Source: Clavaria fumosa (taxonomy: Eukaryota > Basidiomycota > Agaricomycetes > Agaricales > Clavariaceae). From it: a DNA stretch of 64,000 nucleotides. This document shows, one piece after another, positions 20,669 to 32,210 of the stretch. The stretch covers positions 2,852,001 through 2,916,000 of the forward strand of contig OX637797.1 of NCBI GenBank assembly GCA_951802425.1, written 5' to 3'. The translations under genes and the position numbers were made by a program. The notes below the pieces were generated by a model. The model did no database searches. It saw only the letters and a list, made by a program, of their open reading frames with translations, and was not told the origin of the DNA. Each line of letters starts with the position of its first letter. Within the stretch, counting starts at the first letter, position 1.

Positions 20669-23166
20669 ATGCCAGCTGATCATCAAACCTCTAAGCTTTC
20701 GGCTGGTTCACCGCTCCAGTTCCAAGGGGCTAATAGCCCAAAAAACCACTCTCTTCCCCGGAGTCCCAGCAGTACGTCCTGGAAGAGCAGACTCCGTCGT
20801 CTTGCCACTGCAGAAAAACTGTCGTTGGTCGCCAATAGCCCTCCCTTGTCAATCGATACCCATTCGCTCCCTTCCTCTACTACCAGCTCATACCCAACCC
20901 CCGTCAGCGCAGGCGTTGACCCTATACCCCCCGTGGCTGGCATCAACGAACGGACTTCAGATAATTCCTCCAATACCCAGTCCAGCGACTCAAACAGTCC
21001 CCATCGACGCGAACCCGACGCCCATGACCTCCGATATTTATACCCTTCATTATCTCCCACCGAAGTCCCGACGCACAACAATTTTCATACACAAATACGG
21101 CCTGACAGGGGGCGGCACCCAATGTCTCGTTTCTCGCGGAAATCGAAGCCATCGCCGCAGTCCCCCAATTGGAGCAGAACGCCTTCTTCGGCCCCCTCGG
21201 CCAAAGCTTTTAAGCATTTGAATCCCCCTTTAACGCCGTTGGCCGGCATTGGCGCAACCGCTTCACGCTTCATTCGTCGTGTAGCATCTGCCCCGAATGC
21301 AAAGAATCTCTTCAACGCTAGTTCACGCGGTGCATCGTCATCAACCGCAAAGAACGGAATGCTTACACCTCTCATCCCACCCATCCCCAACACATCAGCG
21401 AATTATGACGGTGCTCACGCCCCAGAAAACCCTTCTCGTGGTCCAACGTCATTCGTAGCGCGGAACCCTAGTTCATTACTGTCTCCTACAGCAAACAACT
21501 CACCGTCCGCGACACACCACAAAGTGGCGTTTAGAAGAACCTACTCAAGCAACTCCATAAAAGTCAGATCGGTAGGAAACATATTATAATTTATGCCGTT
21601 TCTACGTACTCAACTCGTCCGCGGTTCAAGGTTGAAGTCGGGCCATCAAGTTTTGTCAAGTTGAAGATGCTCGGGAAAGGGGACGTTGGAAGGGTGTACC
21701 TAGTGCGGGAACAGAAGACTGACAAACTCTATGCCATGAAAGGTGATTCTTTATCCCCACAGACTCTTCCGGGCCTGCCTTACGCACTATCTGTAAAGTG
21801 CTATCAAAGCGAGAGATGATCCAGCGGAAAAAGATCAAGCGTGCCTTGACCGAACAGGACATCCTCGCCACAGCCAATCATCCCTTCATTGTGACGCTGT
21901 ACCACTGCTTCCAATCAGACGAGTACTTGTACCTCTGTATGGAATACTGTAGTGGTGGGGAGTTCTTCCGAGCGTTGCAAGCGCGACCGGGTCATTGCCT
22001 TTCAGAAGATGGTTCGAGGTTCTATGCCGCGGAAGTGGTAGCTGCACTGGAATATTTACATCTCATGGGGTTCATATACCGGGATCTCAAGCCGGAAAGT
22101 ATGTCCCTCCATCCTCCCGTTCTCAGCCTGCTGAGTCTGAGGTGCCGCACCTTTTCTGACAGATATTCTATTACACCAATCCGGCCACATTATGCTGTCT
22201 GATTTTGATCTAGCCAAGCAATCACGCGAGCCTGCCGCTCTGCCAGCAATGGTCCATTCAGAAAGTAACGGGGTGCGTGGGGCGCGGACGTTTCCCCTGT
22301 TGAAGCCTATTTTTTCTAACTTCGACTGCTAACCTTCAGATACCGTTGATCGACACCATGTCCTGTACGGGCAATTTCCGCACCAATTCCTTCGTGGGAA
22401 CAGAAGGTAGCCGTCCGCTCCCGAGCTTGAGATCATATTACGTTGCTTACGGTTTGCGTATCTGCTCCAAAGAGTACATCGCTCCGGAAGTCATTGCGTC
22501 GTACGGTCACACTGCCGCAGTCGACTGGTGGACTCTGGGCATATTAATCTACGAGATGATTGTGTGTCCTCCATTGCCTTCCCTTGTCGGCGCTTGTTTT
22601 GAAGGTTTATACCAGTATGCGACCACCCCATTCAAGGGGAACGAGCGTACGGATACGTTTGCAAATATTTGCCTACTTCCAGTCCATTTCCGCGATAGTC
22701 CTAGGATTTCCAGGTGTGTCCGCGGAAACCTCTGTGGTTGGTCTCGGATCATATGACTAATAAGAATCGTATTTTATCTCAGTTCGTGCAAAGACTGTAT
22801 CATTCAGCTCCTAGTGAAAGACGAGAGAAAACGTCTTGGTAGCCGAAGTGGCGCCAGCGAGGTTAAACAACATAAATGGTTTAGCAAGATCAATTGGGGT
22901 CTTTTGAGACATAGTCGACCTCCAGTGAGTTGCTTTACGGGCTACGGAGACGGAGACTGACTTGACTTGGTAAGATTATACCCAACTTATCCAAAGGACA
23001 AGAAGCCTTCCGTCATATGAAGGAATCACGTTCGTTACATCTGGAAGATCATTCCAATGGACTTGATGGATATTGTGCCCCGGGGACACCAGGCGATGAT
23101 GGACTCGACTACGATTTATTCGGTGCCTTTTCGAGCATGACGCTGCATTACGACGGCGAGAACTAA
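20669..23166 (+). CDS. NRC-2/FPK1-like AGC protein kinase
   Basis: The first exon encodes about 300 residues of Ser/Pro-rich disordered sequence. The kinase domain follows: glycine loop [13 protein letters not shown] lysine, RDLKPEN catalytic loop, SDFDLAKQ and YIAPEV. DFD in place of DFG, plus an insertion before the APE motif, is the hallmark of the AGC-VIII/NRC-2 (yeast Fpk1/Kin82) group, which activates lipid flippases and supports polarised growth. Exons by splice sites: 20669-21571, 21631-21742, 21799-22098, 22163-22272, 22340-22406, 22473-22561, 22616-22713, 22783-22924, 22975-23166. I chose the ATG at 20669, because the longer frame upstream (from 20624) begins with GTG. It is the first host gene right of the transposon block. 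Confidence in the family is high; substrate is by homology only. Confidence 0.9.
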
Positions 23167-24530
23167 ACAGTTCATCGCATACTGGTGTCGTAGTCCCAGG
23201 AAGAACTGCGCTCTGGTTTTTGATTATTTGGATCCCGTTCTAGGCTCTGGTGGACGGACATTCGCTTTTAGAGGAACTTGGTACAATTATGCTTTCGGTA
23301 CAATAGGCTTTGCCTCGCCCCGCTTTTTGCCCTTTCATTGTAAAATACGCAACATTTTCACGCTGAGCACAGCTGCATTCAGAGCCTCTTTTTCCCTTTC
23401 TCGTCACTTGCAAGCCAGATTTTCAACAGCGTGCCAGGCCACGTTTACGGAGACCATGGCAAAAGTTATTCCGCATTATATGCGCTTCAGAGCCGCACCG
23501 AGACCACGGGACTGAAGCTTAGAAGAAAAGAAAATATAGTTAGCCGCGTGGTTATTGAGTTCATCAGGTGTTCTGACTGGAAAGAGTGAGGCCGCGTTCG
23601 TACGAGGATGGATCGTTCGGTCCGTTGAGCGGTTCCGGCGGCAGCCGTCAACAACCAAAAAAAAAAGGGATTATAAGAACAATGGGAAGGTTGGCTACAG
23701 ATGCAAAGAGGCGGTGCAACTTCCAACAAAAAGCGTCGGAATCAATGTATCATTAATCAGATTTACTTTGGTAAGTACAGTACACATGTTGAGCGGGGAG
23801 GAGGAGGAGGATCGCGGAATAAACGCGACGCGAAAATGTAATGTTTTGCCGTGTTGTCCCGATTTCGACACGACACAAACACCACCACCCACCCTCGCGG
23901 TTGCGGGGACGATAGGACTATATAAGGAATAGCACGAGGACTTACCTTTGCACCTTTTACGATCTGCTCGAATTCACGAGTCACATCGCCCCAAAATCGC
24001 GGAACGCATTTAGCCGGGGGCTAAACCTTGTCACACTAAAAGAGACCCCGGGAACCACAATAATGTTGACAGCGAAGGATAAGTGATGAGAGAGCCCACA
24101 ACACCCACATCGACTACAAATAGCCTCGGCGCCGAGGTCTCGGTTAAAAAGCCGAGATGCCATTACTCAGAGTTTTGCAAAGCAGTAGATTTGATTACTA
24201 TAATTGGATGTTTAATTCCGCTAAACTGATTTTTAATATATTAAAATAAAAAAGTAAATTTCTCGATCTTGACAAATTACGTTATTCTCGGTCGAGAGCG
24301 GTTTCTCCGCCCTACTCTCTTTCTCTCTCTTTCTCTCCTCTCTCTCCACTACTAATAGTAGTATACTTTTATCGTGTGCGCCTCTTTTTTTTTTTTAAAG
24401 GACCAACCCTCTCTTTCTCTCTTCATCCTGGCTCCTCGCCATTTACCCCCCTCTTCATTTTTCTTCCCCCTCTCATCATCACCTCCGCTAGTCATTCCGT
24501 CCCTTTCTTCGTCCTGCACACTTCAACGCA
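23167..24530. other. Intergenic: kinase 3' region and HSF-gene promoter
   Basis: I see no gene. The last 230 bp before the HSF-gene ATG hold a long CT-rich block (24,296-24,350) and a T run (24,387-24,398), typical of strong fungal promoters. AT-rich sequence with AATATATTAAAATAAAAAA lies at 24,232-24,255. Confidence 0.6.
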
Positions 24531-26482
24531 ATGGCAGATCTTTACCCAACATCCTATGGTCCCCGTCAACCCTACCACAGACACACAGATCCTATCACAT
24601 CCCAACAACACCATTCGCAGTACAGTTCCATCACTGGCGGCGGACTCGTATACCCACCTCAGCTAATGGCCTCTGCTCACCCGTCCTCCAGCAACAGCAG
24701 TACCGATGACGGCGGAGAACTCTCTCACAGCCCTACCAAATTACACGAGGCGCAGCCCACTACTCCCAAAACTGAAAGTAAGCCTCAGGCGACGTTTCTG
24801 ACAAAATTATACGCGTTCGTACCGCTGTCCCGCTTTATACCGCTTCTTTGGTGGGGGCTGACCAGAACGTGATAGTCTTCTGGAGCGGCCAGAAAATCAT
24901 CACATGATACGCTGGGATCAAGCGGGAGAACATATCATCGTTGAACGCCCAGAGCAGCTTGCTCTTCATGTCCTTCCAAGCATATACCGGCAATCGAGGT
25001 TTGCCAGCTTCTCTCGGCAACTAAACGTGCGCTTCTCCTACTTCGTTTGTTGCTTCTCTTCATGGACATATGTACTTCCCAGATTTACGGTTTCATGCGA
25101 AAGGTCAACCTGCGCAACGTCGACCCCGCCATCGATGATCCCGATGCAAGTACTTGGTGTACGTAGTTTTGTCACCCTGTGGCGTCGTTTGTCCCTGAAT
25201 TACAGCATCAGCCCACCCAACGCTTAACCGTTACTCTCCGCCAGAGGTTGTCGCCAATTTCAAGCGACGCGTTCCGCCTCGTCTGCCCAAGCCCAGAAAG
25301 CGAGACCCGCAGGAATCCCCATCAATCCCTCCGCCCCGTCCTTCTCTTGGCATGGCACCAGTGACCCTCTCTGGCCCTCCTCACAAAAACAGCCAGTTGG
25401 GGGTCGGTCGCAACCGTGGATTTTCTGCGCCAGGGTCTTTCACGCCTCTCGGCCAAAGCGGTGCTGCCGGCTGGGGAACGAGTTTCCCGCGCTCCGCGCT
25501 CCCTCCTTTGACTGTGCCGTCTGAACCGCATCTATCGCACGGCGGTAGCTTGTATAGTCATTCACCCCACACGCTTCACCCAGTCACGCCCGCAGAGGAG
25601 CCGTCCACCACCCCCCAATATAACTCGTTGGCATACACTTCCAACCGTGAGATGTATTCGTACTCTGACCAAGGCAGCTGGAACCCCAATTTCCCTAACG
25701 TCAATGGCAGTGGATCCTCTCCCGCGCATTCCGGCAGTTTATCCTCTTTACTGAACCCAAGCAGCAGCACGTACACTCGGCCCACTCCCACAATCAACAC
25801 GTCCTACGCCTCGCCGTATTCATCCATGCCCATGCACGAGCAAAGCGCCTCTTCAGTTTCACCCGATAGTCGTCCAACCACTGGCTATTCCATGTCTTCT
25901 GTATCTTCAGCAACTTATGACCACGGCAGTCCGCATCATAGTCATCATCTTCACCAAGAATACTCCCGTCCAAGTTCCAGTCATCACCGCCCCATTTCAC
26001 CCACTCGCCCTCAGTCGTCCAAGGCGAACTACCCTGTCAATGGCTCTCTGAGCATCCGCCGTGCGCGGCGTCACAGTCAGGCCATGAGCCCATATCCAAG
26101 CCCATTTGACCATACCACTGAGCGACCGTCAACATCGCCCCAACCTGCGGAGGACCATCACGCGTCTATCCCTCGTGTAAGGAGTATGATACAGCTTCCT
26201 TCAGTTGACGGGTATGGCTTCAATCCCGCTACGGCCGAATTTGCGTATTCCGCGGTTAGCGGAGAGACTATGGAGGGAAACAACGGTTGGCATTCCCACC
26301 AGCACGGGAATAGGCAACGACCCTCAACTTCAGCTTCTTCCATTTCTGCTGCTTCACACACCTCATCTTCGCAAGCCAATACCCCACCTGTCGCGGAGGC
26401 CTATGGGAATGGAGAGACCGATATCAATCGATGTAAGTCGGTCACTGGAAATCACAACTTGAATGAAGCTGTACCGTTCTGA
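24531..26482 (+). CDS. HSF-type DNA-binding transcription factor
   Basis: After ~85 disordered residues an HSF DNA-binding domain reads ATFLTKLYALLERPENHHMI, then IRWD, FASFSRQLN, IYGFMRKVN. This is the winged-helix fold with the recognition helix SFSRQLNIYGF. A 350-residue Ser/Pro/His-rich tail follows. I see no clear heptad trimerisation repeat, so it may be nearer the Sfl1/Mga1 or fruiting-related HSF-like regulators than canonical Hsf1. Exons: 24531-24814, 24876-25026, 25083-25158, 25206 to the end. The C-terminus is unsure: a GTAAGT at 26432 could start another intron, giving stops near 26592 or 26645 in place of 26482. It is nuclear by family. Confidence 0.88.
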
Positions 26483-27620
26483 CCCCTACGGATGGGCCCG
26501 AGCGGCTCATGTTTCTCCGTTGGGTGGCATTCGCTTACGGCTTTTACTGATCAGTCTTCAACCAGTCTCGCCCGACTTCGGCTTTGTCCCGATGAACGAG
26601 CACTTGCCCCCAGCTTATATCAAGACTGCTCCGGGTGATGTATGAAAAGGAACGGTCGCGAGGCGGAATTTCGCGTCCCACAAAACGAGGTCTGGTCATC
26701 GATAGATAATCCGACAACAGACATTCTTTCTCTCCTCTCTAGTATACGGACGATTAAATGTCGCTGTTTTGTCACGTTTTCTGCAATCTGTGTTTTTTTT
26801 TTTTTGGCGAGTCGTTGTTCTTGATCTCACGTCGTCTGTCTTGGCCTTTCCGACTTTATTTTGCTCTCCCTTGCACCTGTATACCGCATGTTTGTACATC
26901 AGCCCAAAGTACCGAGCTACGTATCTCCACTTACCCGGACTCTTTACCCTTTTTGATCGCGACATTTCCAATCCACGCGCCACTGTCAAAACATGAGCGA
27001 AGCAACTTAACACCTTTACTTCCGCCCTTCCTTTGTCCCGGGTTTGATCGATCTCATCATAAAAATCTCGTGGAAAGGATCTTCTGCTTCCATCGGAAGT
27101 TCTGATCGGGCTTCTTTCCGGTCACTCTTTTTATCCGTTTTTGGGTGGTACAGAACCTCGATTAGGCAATCACTGATAGCGTTCCGGGAAATGCCGAAGA
27201 GCCAAAGACGTAAACCAGTCAGGGTTCCCCTGCACAATGTGCCCCACACGCAAAAGCAAAATCCGTGTATCGATGAGCGTTCGTTGCTCCACGGCACGCG
27301 GGAGCGCCGCCCATCTGCACCTATCAAGTCCTCACATCGGATAAGCAATTCACCCCCATTCATTGTTCGGATATCACATGATTACCCCCTATGACTGATG
27401 GTCCCCAGGCCAAAAAAAAATCGGGTCACCGGCAAAGCATCGATAGCGGGACAGGGGGGAGGGGGGGAAGACGAAACAGAAAACAGCTTAGTGTTGTAGA
27501 CAGACACCTACAAGTTGCGTCCTCTCACGCAAGCAAATATCCTTTTTCCTATAAGTTAGCAGAGGAGGAAAGAGTCTCGTGTTTGTTTCCCACGACTGGA
27601 AGAAGAAGCGCCCGGGCCGG
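26483..27620. other. Convergent 3' region, no supported gene
   Basis: The region lies between the HSF gene (+) and the TVP38-like gene (-), so both ends are 3' UTRs. T-rich runs occur at 26,793-26,806. An open stretch at 26,560-26,645 (FVPMNEHLPPAYIKT) may be the true C-terminal exon of the HSF gene. Other frames here overlap on both strands and look random. Confidence 0.5.
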
Positions 27621-28957
27621 TCAACCGCTTCCGCTCTCCTGTGCACTTTCGAGTCGGAACGGAACTAGCTGGTGATAATGATGATGCAGATGCGTCCGGA
27701 AGGGAGACTCCACCATTGGCGACGCGGATCGTCGTGCGTGCTCCGGTTCAAGATCGTGATGCGACTCCACGTCTGAGCGGAGCAAAAATGCCACCCTCTC
27801 CTCGCCGCTCGCCCCGTCGTCGTCTTCGTCCAGCTCGTCGTCGATGGCGCGAGCAGCCACCACGGAGAGGTAGACGAGGATCAGCAGGCACAGACATACG
27901 CCCGCCACCGCCCACAGACGCGCGACCTTGTTCGCCCCGGTCTCTCCATCAGCTCCTTGCTCCGGAGGCGGCGGTGCGTTGGCGCGGTCGGGATCGGGAT
28001 CGGGCGAAGTGTGGTGGTAGTCTTTAAACGAGTGTATCGACGCGCCGAGGCTTGTGTGGATGATGACTTTGAAGAGCGAGAGAGCGGTGCAGATGGTGTA
28101 TGTTTGGAGGGTCAGCGTCGGCGAGGCTGCGAGCAAGCAGTTCATGACGTTGTAGGGATACGGCGCCAGGCGTATGAGGAAGAGCAGCTTTGGTCGTTTC
28201 TCGATCGCGCGGACGACGCGTCGAATGGTGGTAGCTGTCGCGAGCCACCGGGAGATACGCTCTCGAAAGAGCGCGCGGGAGATGATGAATACGGTCAGCG
28301 CGCCCGAGAGAGCGGCGAAATAAGATACAAGAGCACCCATTAAAGGGCCGAAAGTATATCCGGAGAGAACAATGAGCGTCTAAACAGCCGTTAGAGAGTC
28401 AAATGGAGGGTAAATGAGGGAAATACCCACTGAATACATGGGTATTGGAGCTGTATTCGACATAAGTAGAGTTGGGGAAGAATGAGGATCGACAACTCAC
28501 GGATCGTGGTGATGAAGATTAGAGAGAAAAGAACCAGATGTCCGTAGTGCTCGTCTAATCGGAGCCAAAGTGACAGTTCATCGAGACCTGGACATGTGAG
28601 CTTTGAGCGAGCCCGAGGGTCGAATCTAAAGAGCTCACCTGCGAAAAGTTGGTCCCGGTGAACAGTCAGAGCGATAAAGACGGCGAGGCTTGTGAGGGCG
28701 TATAGCAATATTGGTAGCCATGGCCTCAGCCGAGCGAACATCCATAAAGTGTGAGATTTCAACCGGCAAAATGAGCGTATGTAAGCAGGGATAGGAGACG
28801 GTATAGGAGATTCTAGGCGCCGTGCGCAGGGGTGCGTGGGGTGCGCCTGTCGACATTGAGATGTTTGAAGAGGGGGAGGAAGAGAGAATTGAGGGGACCT
28901 GGTGGCGGTACGAAGGGGCGACGAGGTGCCTTTCGGTTCGAGACTAGTAGACCCCAT
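27621..28957 (-). CDS. TVP38/TMEM64-like Golgi membrane protein (SNARE-associated/DedA domain)
   Basis: The core reads SGYTFGPLMGALVSYFAAL, ISRALFRERI and RLAPYPYNVMN, the PF09335-type domain with its conserved glycine-rich entry loop and Arg-Leu-x-Pro motif. Several hydrophobic helices precede and follow it. The N-terminus is a ~75-residue cytosolic Ser/Pro region. The C-terminus is Pro/Asp-rich with one more helix (AVAGVCLCLLILVYLSVVAA). Exons on the minus strand: 28957-28639, 28587-28501, 28450-28431 (a 20-nt microexon) and 28379-27621. Yeast Tvp38 sits in Tlg2-containing Golgi vesicles, and the wider family has lipid-scramblase-like members. It is divergent from the small gene at 29532. 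Confidence 0.85.
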
Positions 28958-29531
28958 GCAATCGGACGAAGTTTTGATTGTTAATAGCGGTTTGAGCGCG
29001 GAATGTGGAGACAAGTAGAGTAGGAGGGGAAGATGAAAGTGGAAAGAGATGCACAAACGAGCACGACAATTCACTTCCAACCGTCAAGGATGTCGACCGG
29101 ATGAACTGGACGAAAGGAAGGAATTAGAAGAGAAAAAAAAAAGGCGGTGACAATGAATGGCTCAGGGCTACCGCTGGAGGAGCCCACACTGGTGGATTCA
29201 GAGACATCACCGTTGATATTATGTAATTAGCCGCTCTCCGCCCAACCATTCAACACTGCCTATTCTATAGGCCTATAAATTGATGGCAACAGTTGGAGAC
29301 ACCACATTTCCAAATCACTCTGCAGCGATTGGTTGAGTGCGCGCTAAAGTACCACCACCATCATCGGTCGTGAGATTCGGGAGTAAACGCGAACCGCGAT
29401 GTTTCTCGTGCTGCTGTAATACTGCCGCGAGTCCTTGCGCGGCATCGAAACATTCACCCACCCCAAGGTCACATTGTCTGACAACTAAACGCTGCACAGC
29501 GCCCTTTTGACAAGAATCACGAAAAAACTTC
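28958..29531. promoter_or_regulatory. Divergent promoter, TVP38-like gene / small mitochondrial-type gene
   Basis: 574 bp separate the two divergent ATGs. An inverted CCAAT (GATTGG) lies at about 29328. I see no TATA box close to either start and no coding stretch. Confidence 0.5.
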
Positions 29532-29954
29532 ATGTCCCTGCATTGCCGCCGTATCTGCCTCACTGCGTCGCTGACATCTAGACCCGCCCGCAATCCACTC
29601 GTCTTGTCACGGCGCTATCTCGCTAGCGGCGAGAGTTCATCTCCACCACCGTCGTCTCGGTCCCGCCACGCGCAATGGTACACCGATATGCTGCCGGGAA
29701 TGATTCCCGTTGCACTCCTCGGTTCGGCGGTCTACCTCGTCCGTCTTCAATGCTCCCGGGCTCCATCCAGTGACTAACGACTAACGCGAACATGACTTTG
29801 TTTTTTTTTCAAGGGCTTACATCTCATCCAGGCGTCGCTCGAGCAAGAGCGGTTTATGCACGAATCAAAGTCACGCATCGAGCAGCTGGAGGCTGAGGTT
29901 GCGACTCTCAGAAAGGAAAGAAATGAGAAGAAAGATGAGAAACTACCTCCTTAG
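29532..29954 (+). CDS. Small putative mitochondrial single-pass protein with coiled coil
   Basis: About 118 residues in two exons (29532-29738, 29814-29954). The first 32 residues are Arg/Ser-rich and free of acids (MSLHCRRICLTASLTSRPAR...), the look of a mitochondrial presequence. One hydrophobic segment follows (GMIPVALLGSAVYLGLHLIQ), then an acidic/basic coiled-coil tail (RIEQLEAEVATLRKE) that ends in KLPP. The design (presequence, one membrane span, coiled coil) resembles small inner-membrane assembly factors, but I do not recognise a family. The intron ends in a long T tract plus CAAG, a strong acceptor. Donor GTCCGT is slightly unusual. Confidence 0.65.
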
Positions 29955-30301
29955 GATTGATCCAATTCTATATAGGTGCACATATATAAGAGCATGGGCA
30001 TGGCACGACACGACACGAAGACACTAAGATGACGCTAGTAAGGTAGATGGAGTACGGCGGGATGTGATGAATTTGCGCAGCAAGCACATCTGCGGCGGGC
30101 CATATCAATACGAGAATGTCTTTACCAGCGTCGTTTTGTGGCGGTTATACAGTTTAGCAGAACTAAGAAAGGTGTCACCTAGCCGCCACGTTAGTATCTC
30201 TAATGACACACCTGAGTATTGCCGAAGCCAGCCCGGTGAACGCTTTGACAGGCTCTCGGGCGCGTCTCACATGGAACAAGTCATACGCTGGTGAAATATC
30301 G

Positions 30302-31498
30302 TCACCATCTCGAGCCATAAGTATGATAAGGCCAGAACGCACAGACGAAGATTAAATCCATAACAAGCTTCGCACGAGTTATCCGCAGCCAATAATCGCG
30401 GTCCTCGAGTCTCGCTAGCTCTTTGTCGTCAAGCTTGGTGCTCCGGGGATTGGACTTGACAGTAACTCCTGACATCGACTCGCTGTAGGCCCGTGATTGC
30501 ACTACAAATACTGCATTAACAAAGAGCCCTTGATGACGAAGTGGGGAGAGTCCGAACCTTCCCGTAGTTGCTGTCCTATCATACCTCTCTCCACTCCGTT
30601 CTCAATCAAACCCACCAGTGTAGCGAGGAACCAACACCAGTCAGAAAATCTACCCGCACGGTCGCCGTTCTTCTTTCCTATCAGTCCAAGTAGTGAAAGT
30701 GTGTACACATCGTCCGCAAATGCATGTACGAGTTCAAGCAGAACGGGAGGAGGGCAATACAGTACAGATTGAAGGAACGATGGTGTAATCTTCTTAGACG
30801 CTTTCGAATTTCGCTCAGTTGGAAAAGGCACCGTTTTCGGCCCCGCCATAGCCGTGAGGGGGGCCAACCAATTGAAGAGTAACATCATTTTTCTAGAGAC
30901 GAAGTTTCGTTGGTGCGCGCGAGCAGCAATCAAAGAAATTCACCTCGTAAAGGAAAGCCCAGACATAGTACTTGTGAGACGCTTGACTAAATCGTCTTCC
31001 CATGGCGGACGATCAGTCCGCCGAAGAGCGGTCCTTACAGTGCCATGGAACAGGAGATATAGTCGAAGGGAGTACTGTATTAATTTCTGCGAAAGTGATC
31101 AGCTCAACGAGCTTGCACCCAATACCGGAAATCCGCACAAACGCTTTGTCTCTCCCATCACTGGTGGCAACTATTTCTCGCCATACTTCTTCCTTGCTCA
31201 CTGGAGGAGGAGGAGACTCTTTAGCTTGCGGATCGACATCGTCAACCAGGTCCTCCTGGACGGCGCGCGAGTATTCGGTTTCCTCCGGCTTGCCTTCTTG
31301 AACGCTGCTGCTATGCATGTGCGAGCTGGCGGAAATCGTAGATGTTCGCGGCGTGCGGGGCGGGTGGAACGAGAGCGGATTCATTTGGAATGACGAGCTC
31401 CCGTCGAAACTCGGGCCAAAAAAATGGTGAGGGTCATGACTCGACGAAGAAGATGCTAGAGATGCATGGCCAGAATGGGGAAATGAGATGGACGACAT
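30302..31498 (-). CDS. PEX11-like peroxisomal membrane elongation protein
   Basis: Exons on the minus strand: 31498-31139, 31086-30944, 30892-30558, 30501-30302. After a Ser/His-rich N-terminus the conserved start of the PEX11 domain appears (WREIVATSDGRDKAF, then KLIQYSLRLY). It continues with FTRKMMLLFNWLAPLTAM, a middle hydrophobic region (VLLELVHAFADDVYTL) and the C-terminal YWLRITRAKLVMDLIFVCAF. PEX11 proteins insert amphipathic helices into peroxisomal membranes and drive elongation before fission. The N-terminal extension of ~115 residues is longer than in yeast Pex11. The ATG at 31498 is preferred, because the longer frame starts with GTG. It is divergent from the dynein light-chain gene, 154 bp away. 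Confidence 0.85.
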
Positions 31499-31652
31499 CG
31501 TCCACCAATTAGCAGAGCACCGGAGGAAACCGCTCAACGCTGCGGTCCGCCAGAAAATCGGGCGGCAGGCGACGGCCACGTGAGTGTGAGCGGGTCAGCG
31601 CTTTATGTAATCGTCGCTGACCACGCGTATACCCTCCCGACATTCGAAAACC
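31499..31652. promoter_or_regulatory. Divergent PEX11/DYNLT promoter with CACGTG
   Basis: 154 bp serve two genes. A CACGTG hexamer lies at 31577-31582, near the midpoint. bHLH factors of the Cbf1/USF type bind this palindrome. Confidence 0.55.
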
Positions 31653-32210
31653 ATGGCGAGCCCGCAAGGGTTGCGCTCACCTCGTTCTGAAGCATCGTCA
31701 CCGCGACCGAAGTTTGACTCTGATTTGCTCAGAACATATATCAAGAAACTGCTTTCGTCTACTCTGCATGGGTCGTCTTGGCCTGAATCGAAGGAACGGG
31801 ATCGCGTAATGGCGTGGATGAAGGAGATCGGCGAACGCGTCAAGGAGAGGATGCTTGAGATACAACCCACAGGCTTGTCAGTGGATGGAACTTGTGTCTT
31901 TTATTAAATGCACCATCTAATACGACCGTGTTGCAGTAAGTATATAGTGCTTACACAGATCAACGAGAATCGCAATCAAGGAGGTCGGTGAGTGTCCGCA
32001 CATTCTACAGTTGCCTATTCGTCGAAATAATCTCAATCAAATGAGGGCGTCTATGGCTTGCCACTGGGAGGAAGGTGATGTTGTCGCTCAGGAAACATAT
32101 TCTAATGCAAGTGTGAATTATGTGCCGAAAGCTCCTGCTGAGATGTTCTTTTATCACGCTAGGATTCTCTCATCTGTATTTGCATCGCATTTGCCGTACG
32201 GACACTCTGA
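31653..32210 (+). CDS. Tctex1-type dynein light chain (DYNLT)
   Basis: Four exons (31653-31876, 31937-31987, 32046-32112, 32163-32210) give about 130 residues. The N-terminus is Ser/Pro-rich. The Tctex1 domain reads FDSDLLRTYIKKLL, RVMAWMKEI, KYIVLTQINENRNQGGR, MACHWEEGDVVAQETYSN, and ends SLICICIAFAVRTL. The last beta strands are the typical dimer and intermediate-chain binding edge. It would be a cytoplasmic dynein subunit in nuclear migration and vesicle transport. Introns are 50-60 nt with clean borders. Confidence 0.87.
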
